Source: Nocardia miyunensis NBRC 108239 (GTDB taxonomy: Bacteria > Actinomycetota > Actinomycetes > Mycobacteriales > Mycobacteriaceae). Taken from it: 64,000 bases of DNA. Positions 1 through 7,790 of this stretch are shown here, piece after piece; positions within the stretch are counted from its first letter, which is position 1, and the number at the start of each line of letters is the position of its first letter. Made by a program: the position numbers and the translations under genes. The stretch lies in NCBI RefSeq assembly GCF_001613065.1, contig NZ_BDBQ01000047.1, positions 1-64,000 on the forward strand. The letters run 5' to 3'. Under the pieces are notes generated by a model. It searched no databases and was not told where the DNA came from. It was given only the letters and a program-made list of their open reading frames with translations.

Positions 1-487
1 CCCATTGCATGTCGTTGTCGCGCAGATTGTTGTCGGCGCGGCGTTTCTGTGACCGGATGAAATCCTGGAACTTCATGGGATCCCGCACGAAAAAGACGGG
101 TGTATTGTTGCCGACCAGGTCGAAATTGCCCTGTTCGGTATAGAATTTCACGGCGAAGCCTCGCAGATCCCGCACGGTATCGGGGTATCCCTGCTCGCCG
201 GCGACGGCGGAGAACCGTGCCAGCACTTCGGTCCGCTTGCCGGGCTGGAACACGTCAGCCATGGTGTAGGCGCTGACATCGTGGGTTACTTCGAACGTGC
301 CGAACGCCCCGCCGCCTTTGGCGTGCGGTTGCCGTTCGGGCAGGCGTTCACGATTGAACGACGCTATCTTTTCGATCAGGTACGCGTCGTTCAGCAGGAT
401 CGGGCCATCCGGGCCGATTGTCAAGGAATGCTCATCACTCGGTGCCGGAATTCCGGCGGCATCGGTCGTGTAGTTCGGCTCAGACAT
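1..487 (-). CDS. Catalase, N-terminal part (cut by window edge)
   Basis: Haem catalase that dismutates hydrogen peroxide in the cytoplasm. About 162 N-terminal residues are visible; the remainder lies beyond base 1. The distal haem side motif ERQPHAKGGGAFGTFEVTHD carries the essential His, and LVGNNTPVFFVRDP further on carries the essential Asn, both standard for monofunctional haem catalases. The start ATG at 485-487 is preceded on its strand by AGAGGAG about five bases upstream, a strong ribosome binding site. No regulator such as a Fur-type gene is seen directly upstream. The subfamily (small or large subunit) cannot be decided from the N-terminus alone. Confidence 0.93.
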   Translation of the reverse strand, partial: MSEPNYTTDAAGIPAPSDEHSLTIGPDGPILLNDAYLIEKIASFNRERLPERQPHAKGGGAFGTFEVTHDVSAYTMADVFQPGKRTEVLARFSAVAGEQGYPDTVRDLRGFAVKFYTEQGNFDLVGNNTPVFFVRDPMKFQDFIRSQKRRADNNLRDNDMQW

Positions 488-1117
488 CTTTCTCCTCTTT
501 CGCCAGATAAGAGCCGCGTATCGAACCGTTGTGTGCGACGTCGGCGGGCGTGGCGGTCATGGATCGCGTAATCGGTGGGTGAACCTGGGCTCCACCGCGC
601 CAACGGCGGTGTGTCCGCACCGTATATCCCGCGGCAGCCTGCGCAAAGACACCTCGAAAGAGCCCGGCATCTGCCACGACCAGCCATCCGTCGTGCTTCA
701 ATTCGATCACGCCGGCGAGAACCTTTCAACCCACCCCGCGCCCGATCACAAGGTGTCGGACTGTTGGACTGCGCCCGGCGTCTCGGCCTGGCGTTGAGCC
801 CGCAGCCGAGTCCTCAACACCGAAGCCCTCCCTACCGCCGCCGCGATCGCCGCCGTCCTCATCGACAACGCCATTCCCGCGACAGCCCGGCGATGACTGC
901 GGAAGTCCAAGTTGCCCGGGGCGAGCCGTGCTGCTGAACCCGGTGTTGAGCCAGTGGAGGCGGCGGCCAGGAAGCGTGATCAATTATCCAGCGCCGCAAG
1001 GGCATTCACGAAACACACGGGTCCAGCGGAAGGGAAATCCGGCGCGGCGTGCTGGCGGAGTTCCCGCGAACAGTGAGTTTTTCTCCTCGCTCGGCAGACC
1101 CTATCTAGACTCGGGCC
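488..1117. other. Gap of 630 bases without a convincing gene
   Basis: The region between the divergent catalase and SRPBCC genes has open frames, but none shows a recognisable protein or a ribosome binding site. It holds the left copy of a 21-bp inverted repeat (646-666). The catalase promoter must lie at its left end; no clear -35/-10 pair was identified. Confidence 0.5.
646..666 (+). repeat. Left copy of a 21-bp inverted repeat
   Basis: The sequence AAGACAC-C-TCGAAAGAGCCCG recurs on the opposite strand at 2077-2097 with one mismatch (C/G at the eighth base). The two copies enclose about 1.4 kb containing the SRPBCC gene and the delta-60 pseudogene. Such a match is unlikely by chance, but no transposase lies between them, so the nature of the repeat is unknown. 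Confidence 0.6.
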
Positions 1118-1600
1118 ATGAGCAGGATCGACCGCGCCAGCCGGGGCATCGCGGCATCACCGGAGATTGTCTACAGGGCTTTGGTGGACCGGGAATCCGT
1201 TGAGGCGTGGTTGCCGCCCGACGGTATGAGCGGTCGGATCCAGCGGTGGGATCCCAGGCCCGGCGGCGGGTTCCGGATGGTCCTGACCTACCTCGATCCC
1301 GTCGAGGCCCCCGGCAAGTCGTCCGATGCGACCGATGTCGTCGACGTCGAGTTCGCCGAGCTGGTACCGCCCGAGCGCGTGGTGCAACGGGCGGTGTTCG
1401 AGGCCCAGGACCCCTCGTACGCGGGCACCATGACGATGACCTGGCAGATCACCGCCACGGGGGAGGGGACCGAGGTCACCGTCACCGCCACGGACGTGCC
1501 ACCGGGCATCGACCAAGCGGCCCACGAGACCGGGATCGCCTCCTCACTGGCCAACCTGGCCTCCTATGTCGAAGCGACCGACCGACCTACGGCTGGCTGA
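1118..1600 (+). CDS. SRPBCC / AHSA1-type domain protein
   Basis: A 160-residue protein made of one START-like SRPBCC (AHSA1/activator of Hsp90 ATPase homologue) fold, a hydrophobic-ligand pocket domain found in many small cytoplasmic proteins. Seen: the N-terminal strand-helix IAASPEIVYRALVDRESVEAW, here given only as the span of residues 10-30, the central turn RWDPRPGGGFRM, and the C-terminal long helix ending in SLANLASYVEA. Length fits a one-domain member. The ATG at 1118 has no strong Shine-Dalgarno sequence. The gene stands alone between a diverging catalase and a pseudogene, so context gives no substrate. Confidence 0.85.
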   Translation: MSRIDRASRGIAASPEIVYRALVDRESVEAWLPPDGMSGRIQRWDPRPGGGFRMVLTYLDPVEAPGKSSDATDVVDVEFAELVPPERVVQRAVFEAQDPSYAGTMTMTWQITATGEGTEVTVTATDVPPGIDQAAHETGIASSLANLASYVEATDRPTAG

Positions 1601-1604
1601 CGAT

Positions 1605-1897
1605 TCAGCCAGGCCACCCGCTTTCCGTCGGGGTGGTAGCGGACGGCGGCGAAGTTGTTGCCCTGCGTGGGATCCTGGGGCGGCGACGACGATCTTGCCG
1701 TCCGGCTGTACTGCGGCCGCTCGCCCGTGGTCGGTGCGTGCGCCGAAGTCGGTGGAAACCTTTCCGCCCGTGCCGAATCCGGTGTCCAGCATGGTCGATG
1801 CGGGCGTCGTCGAGTGCGAAGTCGGGCAGGATGCCGCCGCTAGCACGGTGAGCACACCGAAGCCCAAGCTGCGCAGTGTCTTTCGAGTCGTTCGCAT
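1605..1897 (-). pseudogene. Broken delta-60-repeat secreted protein
   Basis: The minus-strand frame starting at 1897 encodes a basic, hydrophobic leader (MRTTRKTLRSLGFGVLTVLA) and then one classical delta-60 repeat: LDTGFGTGGKVSTDFG followed by AVQPDGKIVVAA. Around base 1670 the frame is lost, and the continuation of the repeat (NNFAAVRYHPDGKR) is read in another frame. Intact members of the family have many such repeats and form secreted beta-propeller-like proteins. Here a single repeat, a frameshift and an early end mark a decayed gene. The leader has a cysteine after LAAAS, which is an imperfect lipobox. An active short product is unlikely. Confidence 0.7.
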
Positions 1898-2076
1898 GGC
1901 ACACAGCAATGCGGCTACCGCATTTCGATAAGTCGGGTGGGGTAGAGCGATTGGTCGGTGAACAGCCATCGAGTGCGTGACAGTGTGACCGCACGAGAGC
2001 CTCGTGCGTCGTCGAATGGACACCTCGTCATCCCGGCCCGGCGTGCCGGTCCGTCGTGTCGTGAAGGTTCTCTCGA

Positions 2077-2097
2077 CGGGCTCTTTCGACGTGTCTT
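2077..2097 (-). repeat. Right copy of the 21-bp inverted repeat
   Basis: Inverted partner of the repeat at 646-666, with 20 of 21 bases matching. It lies just upstream of the possible small membrane protein gene at 2119 and of the delta-60 pseudogene. Both copies are followed on their own strand by a GAGAACCTT-like sequence at different distances (about 50 and 5 bases), as if one copy had suffered a deletion. Confidence 0.6.
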
Positions 2098-2118
2098 GCC
2101 TGGTCATCGGACCGGGTC

Positions 2119-2538
2119 GTGAGCGCTATCGTGGGTGTGTCGGAATGTCCGGGCAGTGTTCGTCGTGACGTCGCGAGGCGAAGGGCGGTGGTGCGATGCA
2201 TGTGGGCGGGTTGGCTTGTGCTGGGCGCTGGGCTCGTGTCGAGCCTGGGGGCCGTCGGTGATCGTATTCCGGACTATTCACGGTCGGAGGTGCTGACCGG
2301 ATCCGCGGTGGTAATGCTGTTGCTGGTGGGGGTGGTGGTCGCGTTGATGATGGGGGGTCGGCACAGCGGCGGTCGTGGTCGGTGGTCGGCGCGGTGGTGG
2401 ATTCACCGGCCTGGCCGTGCCCGTGCTCGAGGCGTGCGTGCGGTAAAGGCCAGCACCACGATCCCACCCGCTCGATCAGGGCGGCACAGTTCGGTTGGGG
2501 CCGAGGTTTCTCGTGGGCACCGGCGGCGTCGCTACTGA
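2119..2538 (+). CDS. Possible small membrane protein
   Basis: Not recognised. A GTG-started frame of 139 codons whose first 80 residues look like a real two-helix membrane protein: CMWAGWLVLGAGLVSSLGAV and VLTGSAVVMLLLVGVVVALM are hydrophobic stretches separated by a polar loop with acidic residues. From about residue 85 the translation becomes Arg/Gly/Ser-rich and looks like read-through of non-coding DNA, so the gene may be truncated or frameshifted. No ribosome binding site was found. A chance open frame is possible. Confidence 0.3.
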   Translation: MSAIVGVSECPGSVRRDVARRRAVVRCMWAGWLVLGAGLVSSLGAVGDRIPDYSRSEVLTGSAVVMLLLVGVVVALMMGGRHSGGRGRWSARWWIHRPGRARARGVRAVKASTTIPPARSGRHSSVGAEVSRGHRRRRY

Positions 2539-2792
2539 GTTGCTGTCCGGATAATCCGATATCGGTACGGCACGCCGCGCGACTCGCCAGGAGTTTGCTG
2601 AAACTGTGGGGTGTGTGGGTAGCGTAGCGGGCGCCGTAGCGGCACCGGGATGGCATGGATCGTCGCCGCGAGGGTGGGCCCCGTTCGACTACGCATGGTC
2701 AAGGCATGCCTGCGCGTTCGGGCGGGGCCGTCGGACTCGGCGTGCACAACTCACGCGGCCACGATCGCTGGTTGCCTTTTACGGAGGATTCG

Positions 2793-2981
2793 ATGGTCCA
2801 GGACACGGCGGCGTCATATCTGGCGGCGGCGATCGAGGCACGATACGGGTCACTGGATGCATTCTGCGCGCGGCTACGCGCCAGCGTCGAGAACCCGACC
2901 GCGGAGTTACGTCGTTACACAGGCGGCTGGGGCGGGACCGGGCCGATCGCGAGTGGCGGCAGACACCGAAAGCAACAGTAG
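2793..2981 (+). CDS. Small hypothetical protein, 62 residues
   Basis: Not recognised. The start at 2793 is chosen because GGAGG lies seven bases upstream (2783-2787), one of the better ribosome binding sites of the left region. The N-terminal half is a plausible amphipathic helix pair (SYLAAAIEARYGSLDAFCARL); the tail after residue 48 is Gly-rich and may be degenerate. The gene stands alone between the possible membrane protein and the deacetylase. It could be the surviving 5' end of a longer gene. Confidence 0.4.
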   Translation: MVQDTAASYLAAAIEARYGSLDAFCARLRASVENPTAELRRYTGGWGGTGPIASGGRHRKQQ

Positions 2982-3274
2982 TGACCTGCCGGGTGTTCTC
3001 TGGAGGCATTGTCACGCCAGCGTTTTCGACCACGCCGACACCATGACCGCCATTGTGCGAACCCGCACACAGCCTGATCAATACCGCAGGCCAACGCAAT
3101 GCAGGCGAAGCACGCTGCCCCAGTCCCGACAACGTTCCCAACCACCGGCCCGACAGGGTAGTTCTTCGGCATCCGAGGAGACGCTGAAGTCGCGGAGAGC
3201 CGGAGAGCGGGGGTGGACGGGCTGCGGTAGGTTTCCGGGGTCAGTGTTCTCCGGCACGAAGTGGTTCTGCGAAT

Positions 3275-4117
3275 ATGAGTTCGATGATGAACCGCAGGCA
3301 ATGGTTGACGCTGCTCGCGGCTGGGACAGCCGCCGCATTGTCGGGCTGCGATGCGACACACCCTGCCGCGATTTCCGGCGCTGCGCCGAATCACCTGGCC
3401 AAGCGCATGGTGGCGGCTCCGTCGTCGCCCGTACTTCCGACGACGCGGGTCGCGGTCCCGCTGCTCCCGGCGCCGCCCGGCGGTCCGAAGACGCGGCTGC
3501 CGCGCCGCGCCATCACCACACTGCCCGGTAAGGGCAACACTCTCGCGCTCACCGTCGACGACGGCGCCGACGCCGATGTTGTTGGCGCGTACATCAAATT
3601 CGCCCGGGACACCGGAGCGCGCTTCACCTTCTTCGTCACCGCCGCCTACAGTTCCTGGACCGTGCACCGCGACGCGTTGCGCCCGCTGGTCGAATCGGGT
3701 CAGATCCAGCTCGGCAACCACACCTGGAATCATCCGGCGCTCACCAAACTCTCCGCCGCCAGGGTGGCCGATCAGCTCGAACGCACGAAAACCTTTCTGC
3801 GCAAAACGTTCGGCGTCGACGGCACGCCCTTCTACCGCCCGCCGTACGGTTTCCGCAACGCGACCGTGGACCGCGTCGCCGCCGAACACGGTTACACGGT
3901 GCCCACCCTCTGGTACGGCTCCCTGGCCGACTCCTCGATCGTCACCGAGCAGTATCTGATCCAGATGGCGCACAAGTACTTCAACCCGCAGGCAATAGTC
4001 ATCGGCCATGCCAACCACCCGGCCGTCACCCACTGCTACAACCAGTTGGTGGACGTCATCAAACAGCGCAACCTGTCCATGGTCACCTTGAACGACGTCA
4101 CTCTGCCGCCCGTCTGA
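3275..4117 (+). CDS. Polysaccharide deacetylase (NodB fold) lipoprotein
   Basis: Exported carbohydrate de-N-acetylase of the NodB/CE4 family, probably acting on cell-wall or extracellular polysaccharide. Residues 1-25 form a lipoprotein signal ending in the lipobox AALSGC, so the mature protein should be membrane-anchored outside the cell. The catalytic domain starts near residue 85. Motif 1 is TVDDGAD (usually TFDDG), motif 2 is GNHTWNH with both metal-binding His, motif 3 is RPPYG, and IVIGHAN near the end supplies the C-terminal His motif. Two or three in-frame ATGs (3275, 3287, 3290) are possible starts; MNRRQWL from the last is the most typical leader. An IS256 element is inserted 20 bases past its stop codon and leaves the gene intact. 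Confidence 0.9.
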   Translation: MSSMMNRRQWLTLLAAGTAAALSGCDATHPAAISGAAPNHLAKRMVAAPSSPVLPTTRVAVPLLPAPPGGPKTRLPRRAITTLPGKGNTLALTVDDGADADVVGAYIKFARDTGARFTFFVTAAYSSWTVHRDALRPLVESGQIQLGNHTWNHPALTKLSAARVADQLERTKTFLRKTFGVDGTPFYRPPYGFRNATVDRVAAEHGYTVPTLWYGSLADSSIVTEQYLIQMAHKYFNPQAIVIGHANHPAVTHCYNQLVDVIKQRNLSMVTLNDVTLPPV

Positions 4118-4137
4118 GCGACTACCGCGCACCGCGC

Positions 4138-4166
4138 GGGACTGTGGAGCTAACGGTGGTTCCGGC
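4138..4166 (+). repeat. Left terminal inverted repeat of the IS256-type element
   Basis: Outer 11 bases match the right end at 6 positions. The inner 18 bases (4149-4166) match at 17. It begins with GGGACTGTGG, directly after the target duplication. Confidence 0.88.
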
Positions 4167-4204
4167 CTGATTCGCTGAACGAAGTTCGGCGGGAAGGTGC
4201 CACC

Positions 4205-5491
4205 ATGACGACACTTGATGCGGTGACGAGGAAGAAGAAGCCGGTCGAGGCTTCCGCGGAGACGTTGGCCGCCCAGGAGCTGGTGCGGATGGCCAGGGAA
4301 CAGGGTTTGTCCCTGACCGGGCCGGACGGGTTGCTCAAACAGTTCACCAAGACCGTCCTCGAGACCGCGTTGAACGAGGAGATGACCGATCACCTCGGCT
4401 TCGACAAGCACGAGGCGCCCGAGGATCGGGAAACCACCAACGTGCGCAACGGAACCCGATCCAAGACGGTCCTGACCGAGACGACCGGTCACGTGCAGAT
4501 CGAGGTGCCCCGCGACCGCGAGGGCAGTTTCGAGCCGCAGATTGTCAAGAAGCGGCAGCGCCGGTTGACCGGGGTGGATGAGGTCGTGTTGTCGTTGTAT
4601 GCCAAAGGCTTGACCACCGGCGAGATTTCGGCGCATTTCGCCGAGATCTACGGTGCCTCGGTGTCCAAGGAGACGGTCTCGCGGATCACCGACAAAGTGG
4701 TCGCGGAGATGCAGGAATGGGCGAGCCGGCCCCTGGACGAGGTTTACGTGGCGGTCTTCATCGATGCGATCGTGGTGAAGGTCCGCGATGGTCAGGTCGC
4801 CAACCGGCCGGTCTACGCGGCGATCGGGGTCAACGTCTCGGGTGAGAAGGACATCCTGGGCTTGTGGGCCGGGGTCGGCGGCGAGGGCGCGAAGTTCTGG
4901 ATGAGCGTGCTCACCGACATCCGCAACCGCGGGGTCAAGGACGTGTTCTTCCTGGTCTGTGACGGTTTGAAGGGCCTGCCCGAGGTGGTCGGGAACGTGT
5001 GGCCGCTGGCCACGGTCCAAACCTGCATCATCCATTTGATCCGCAACACGTTCCGGCTCGCCGGCCGCCAGCACTGGGATGCGTTGCGCCGTGATGTGAA
5101 ACCGATCTACACCGCGGTCAACGCCGATGCCGCGCGGGCGGCGCTGGACGAGCTGACCGAGCGGTGGGGCACGAAATATGGTGCGATCGTTCGTCTTTGG
5201 AACAACGCGTGGGAGGAGTTCATTCCGTTCCTGGACTACGACGTGGAGATACGACGCGTCATCTGCAGCACGAACGCGATCGAGTCGTTGAACGCCCGCT
5301 ACCGGCGCGCGATCAAGGCCCGAGGGCATTTCCCCACCGAACAAGCCGCCCTGAAATGCTTGTATCTGGTGACCCGATCCCTCGACCCGACCGGCCAGGG
5401 ACGGGCACGATGGATGGTGCGCTGGAAGCCCGCGGTCAACGCTTTCGCGATCACCTTCGCCGACCGCTGGCCCAACGCCCAAACCTACTGA
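4205..5491 (+). CDS. IS256-family (Mutator-like) transposase
   Basis: DDE transposase of 428 residues that cuts and moves the surrounding element. Catalytic residues are visible in the usual order: Asp in AVFIDAIVVK (about residue 185), Asp in VCDGLKGLPE (about 255), and Glu in ICSTNAIESLN (about 363). The last of these, with the preceding RRV and following YRRAIKARG, is the IS256 signature. The N-terminal region has the typical helix-rich DNA-binding part and the conserved DHLGFDKHE segment. Length is normal for the family, with no frameshift. The start at 4205 lies 67 bases inside the left inverted repeat. Confidence 0.95.
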   Translation: MTTLDAVTRKKKPVEASAETLAAQELVRMAREQGLSLTGPDGLLKQFTKTVLETALNEEMTDHLGFDKHEAPEDRETTNVRNGTRSKTVLTETTGHVQIEVPRDREGSFEPQIVKKRQRRLTGVDEVVLSLYAKGLTTGEISAHFAEIYGASVSKETVSRITDKVVAEMQEWASRPLDEVYVAVFIDAIVVKVRDGQVANRPVYAAIGVNVSGEKDILGLWAGVGGEGAKFWMSVLTDIRNRGVKDVFFLVCDGLKGLPEVVGNVWPLATVQTCIIHLIRNTFRLAGRQHWDALRRDVKPIYTAVNADAARAALDELTERWGTKYGAIVRLWNNAWEEFIPFLDYDVEIRRVICSTNAIESLNARYRRAIKARGHFPTEQAALKCLYLVTRSLDPTGQGRARWMVRWKPAVNAFAITFADRWPNAQTY

Positions 5492-5499
5492 GAGACAAC

Positions 5500-5528
5500 G
5501 CCGGAAACACCGTTAGCGAGATAGACCC
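5500..5528 (-). repeat. Right terminal inverted repeat of the IS256-type element
   Basis: Read on the minus strand it begins GGGTCTATCTC, followed by the 18-base inner core that matches the left end with one difference. It starts eight bases after the transposase stop codon. Confidence 0.88.
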
Positions 5529-5529
5529 C

Positions 5530-5634
5530 ACCGCGCAGGCGCCGGATCTCGTCCTCGAAGTCAGTGTGGTTGTAGAGCCAGGAGCGTGCAATGCCGGCGT
5601 GGTCGGCGACGGGTTCGAAGGTGATCCGGCGGGA
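5530..5634 (-). pseudogene. Remnant of a DUF6262 / TnpC-like gene
   Basis: About 35 codons on the minus strand encode RITFEPVADHAGIARSWL followed by a Tyr-Asn and FEDEIRRLRG. This matches the helix-turn-helix part of DUF6262 proteins, which accompany tyrosine recombinases in TnpA-TnpB-TnpC type elements; the hallmark is the VARAAGVSRSWLY-like segment. There is no start codon. The fragment follows in frame directly after the stop codon of the secreted-protein gene at 5635, and its 3' side is cut by the IS256 element. It marks an older integration event in this spot. The recombinase genes themselves are not present in the window. Confidence 0.6.
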
Positions 5635-6030
5635 TCAGCCAGCCGAGCCGGTCCCCGGTCGGCGTGCCGGTATGACCGTCGCACCCGTGTAATACGCATC
5701 GATGACGTCGCCGTTCACGAGTTCGTCATGGTGCTTACCGCCAGCGCGATGGGCCGGACAGTTCTTGTCCAGGGTCTTTCGCTGGTGCGGGGATATCTGG
5801 TCGATGTCCTTGGTCACCGACGTCGGCTGTTCGTCTCCGGGATTGAGACAGACCGCGTCGAAATTGATGATGTAGGTGTTGTTGGAGTTGTTGGTGCACT
5901 GGAGCCCTTCGCAATCGAGGCCCGGTGCGAGGTTGGGGGCCGACTGGGCGGCAGCCTGAGGGATGAACAGTCCGGTGGCCGCGATGCCGAGGGCGGCAAC
6001 GCTCAGGGCTTTGGCCGATCGCTGATTCAT
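5635..6030 (-). CDS. Small secreted protein of unknown function
   Basis: A 131-residue protein with a clear Sec signal peptide: MNQRSAKALSVAALGIAATG, continuing to a cleavage site near AAAQS at about residue 29. The mature part has four Cys (in DCEGLQC, VCLNPG and KNCPAH), which could form two disulfides in the exported protein, and a conserved-looking segment DELVNGDVIDAYYTGATVIP. The family is not recognised. The last residues (ARRPGTGSAG) directly abut a remnant of another gene in the same frame, so the original C-terminus may have been replaced by an insertion. The ATG at 6028-6030 has a GGAG about 11 bases upstream. Confidence 0.65.
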   Translation of the reverse strand: MNQRSAKALSVAALGIAATGLFIPQAAAQSAPNLAPGLDCEGLQCTNNSNNTYIINFDAVCLNPGDEQPTSVTKDIDQISPHQRKTLDKNCPAHRAGGKHHDELVNGDVIDAYYTGATVIPARRPGTGSAG

Positions 6031-6275
6031 TGCTTGTCAACTCCGATCCGAACGAGATGAATTCCGCGCGCGACTGCGACGATTTCATCGCCGCCACGGA
6101 CCAAGCCTCGCGAACCCCCCTTACCAACCCCCTTTCCGATGACTTACCAGAGTCACGCAGATCGAACGCATAAGACCGCACCGTGCCCGGCGACCGCTCG
6201 ATCACGGTCAGAGGCGCCAGAAAGCCGGACGGACCGGTGGGTGCGATCAGGTCCGCGAGCCTACCGATCGGTCCG

Positions 6276-7013
6276 TCAGGCGGCTCGCGGCGCGTGTAAG
6301 GATTGCGCTGTGGGGGATTTCGGGATTTCCGCGGGGTCGGGGTGGGTGCCCAGGACACGGTCAGCGGTGCCGGAAGTGGTGACGGTGAACCAATAGTGCT
6401 CGTTCTTGAAGTGGTGCAGGCGATGATTCCGTCTGACCGCCTTGAAGATTCGGGTTCGCGGCTGGTAATCGGTGTGGATCAGGTAGTGGGTCCACTCGTA
6501 GCTCGAGCCGAGCACCCCGACCGTGGTCAGGAAGATCAGGCCGGAGCCCGGCCGTGGAAAGGCCAGCAGCGCGATGGCGAGCAGTGTGGGCAGCAGCCAC
6601 AGAAAGGTCTGCCACGGGATGAAGATCAGCCCCACCTCGCGCGGATCGGCATGATGCGCACGGTGTTTGCGGGCCAGCAGCGAATCCAGAGTGAGCCTGC
6701 CGATCCGGCGTGGCCGCCAGTGCAGCACGCAGACGTGGATCACCCACTCGGTGAACGGGAACAGCGCGAGCATGACAGCGGGCACGACGGCGTCTGTGTA
6801 CTGCCAGTCGCCGATGATGATACGGGCCGCCGCGGCGGATACCAGCAGTCCCGCGATGATCCACGGTGACGGGTGGCGCGCGAATTCGCGAGCGGCTGCG
6901 ATCAGGGTGAATTCCCGTCGGCGGCCATGGGTTTCGGTCGTGTGGACGGCGGGCCGAGAGTGGTGACGGCTGTCGTCATCCTTTGCGCTGTGGATCCGCG
7001 CGGTGGCGTTCAT
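6276..7013 (-). CDS. Sterol desaturase / fatty acid hydroxylase family protein
   Basis: An integral membrane di-iron oxygenase of the fatty acid hydroxylase superfamily, 245 residues. Four hydrophobic stretches lie at about residues 50-70, 77-95, 135-155 and 160-180. The histidine clusters that bind the iron pair are present: HVCVLH, KHRAHHADP, HYLIHTDY and HRLHHFKNEHYWF. The natural substrate (fatty acid, sterol, carotenoid or other lipid) cannot be told. The start overlaps the stop of the upstream GntR-type gene by four bases (ATGA), so the two are co-transcribed and the regulator probably controls this enzyme. The C-terminal 25 residues are polar and lack similarity to the family core. Confidence 0.88.
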   Translation of the reverse strand: MNATARIHSAKDDDSRHHSRPAVHTTETHGRRREFTLIAAAREFARHPSPWIIAGLLVSAAAARIIIGDWQYTDAVVPAVMLALFPFTEWVIHVCVLHWRPRRIGRLTLDSLLARKHRAHHADPREVGLIFIPWQTFLWLLPTLLAIALLAFPRPGSGLIFLTTVGVLGSSYEWTHYLIHTDYQPRTRIFKAVRRNHRLHHFKNEHYWFTVTTSGTADRVLGTHPDPAEIPKSPTAQSLHAPRAA

Positions 7014-7735
7014 TGTGTGTTCTCCTCGAGGTGACGCATCAACGTGTCGAATTCTGTTGTCGCCGTGGCCAAGAGCTGCGCGGCCGCCTGGCGGGCGGCT
7101 ACCGCGTCACCGGCGATGATCGCCTCGGCCAGGGCGCGATACCGGTCGATCCGGCCGACCTCGGCCGCCATCACCTGCGCCAAGGCCACCATGGCAGGTT
7201 CGTAGACGGCACGCAGATCGTTGAACAGCAGCCGGTACACGATCGAATCCGCGGTATCGACCACGTGATCCCAGAAGGCGAGGGCCTCCAACTGTCGAGC
7301 GAGCGGATCGGATTGCGCGGCAAGCGATTCCACGGCACCGTTCAGCACTCCGGCCACGTCGGCGCCACCGCGTTCGGCGGCCAATCCGGCGACTTCGCGG
7401 CCCATCGTCAACCGTGCCTCGAGGATGCTGCGCAGCACATCGTGATCGAGGTGGCCGTCCCGCAGGATCAGCCGGGGCAGCAGATCGAGTCCGGCAGCGC
7501 GGCGGAAGTCGCGCACGATGGTCGCTCCGCCCTGGCGCACCTCCACCAGCCCGCTGTGTGCCAGCCGTTGCATGGCCTCCCGCACTGTCGGCCGGGACAC
7601 CCCCAATGCCTCAGCCAGTTGACGCTCGGCCGGGAGCGCCGCTCCGGGCGGCAATTCACCGTCGAGCATCTCGCTCAGGAGTTGGTCGTACACCGAATCG
7701 GGCACGGTCCTTCGATCGATCCGTCGCAATGCCAC
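7010..7735 (-). CDS. FadR-subfamily GntR transcriptional regulator
   Basis: A 241-residue DNA-binding repressor with an N-terminal winged helix (residues 10-75: LPAERQLAEALGVSRPTVRE is the classical GntR helix-turn-helix) and an all-helical C-terminal FCD effector domain (about 90-225), which in this subfamily usually binds an organic acid and a metal. It is the first gene of a two-gene operon with the sterol-desaturase-like enzyme. A perfect FadR-type palindrome at 7772-7782 lies 36 bases upstream of its start, consistent with autoregulation. The ligand is unknown. Confidence 0.92.
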   Translation of the reverse strand: MALRRIDRRTVPDSVYDQLLSEMLDGELPPGAALPAERQLAEALGVSRPTVREAMQRLAHSGLVEVRQGGATIVRDFRRAAGLDLLPRLILRDGHLDHDVLRSILEARLTMGREVAGLAAERGGADVAGVLNGAVESLAAQSDPLARQLEALAFWDHVVDTADSIVYRLLFNDLRAVYEPAMVALAQVMAAEVGRIDRYRALAEAIIAGDAVAARQAAAQLLATATTEFDTLMRHLEENTQ

Positions 7736-7771
7736 ATCCGGACAGTAGGCCCACAGTGGTCAGAGGTCAAG

Positions 7772-7782
7772 TGGTCAGACCA
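7772..7782. promoter_or_regulatory. FadR/GntR-type operator
   Basis: TGGTC-A-GACCA is a perfect 5-1-5 palindrome that fits the FadR-subfamily consensus TGGTNNNACCA. A half-site with the same GTGGTCAG start lies 15 bases to the left (7756-7763). It is placed between the GntR gene and a possible divergent small frame, the position expected for autoregulation. Confidence 0.7.
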
Positions 7783-7790
7783 GTTCGGCT

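Larger units (their letters stand above)
4138..5528 (+). mobile_element. Complete IS256-family insertion sequence
   Basis: A 1391-bp element with one transposase gene. Imperfect terminal inverted repeats of 29 bp (4138-4166 and 5500-5528, 23 matches) share an inner core GCTAACGGTG-K-TTCCGGC. The eight bases CACCGCGC at 4130-4137 are repeated exactly at 5529-5536, the 8-bp target duplication expected for this family. The perfect duplication and intact transposase suggest a recent, possibly still mobile insertion. It sits between the deacetylase stop codon and the end of a decayed DUF6262-like gene fragment. Confidence 0.95.

Noticed and set aside
2982..3170. Small Cys-rich minus-strand frame (start MPKNYPVGPVVGN)
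   Set aside because: It looks slightly protein-like, but it runs into shadow sequence, has no ribosome binding site and shows no family resemblance.
2915..5482. An 855-codon open frame on the minus strand across the IS element
   Set aside because: It is antisense to the transposase, whose catalytic motifs are intact on the plus strand. Long antisense frames are common in GC-rich DNA.
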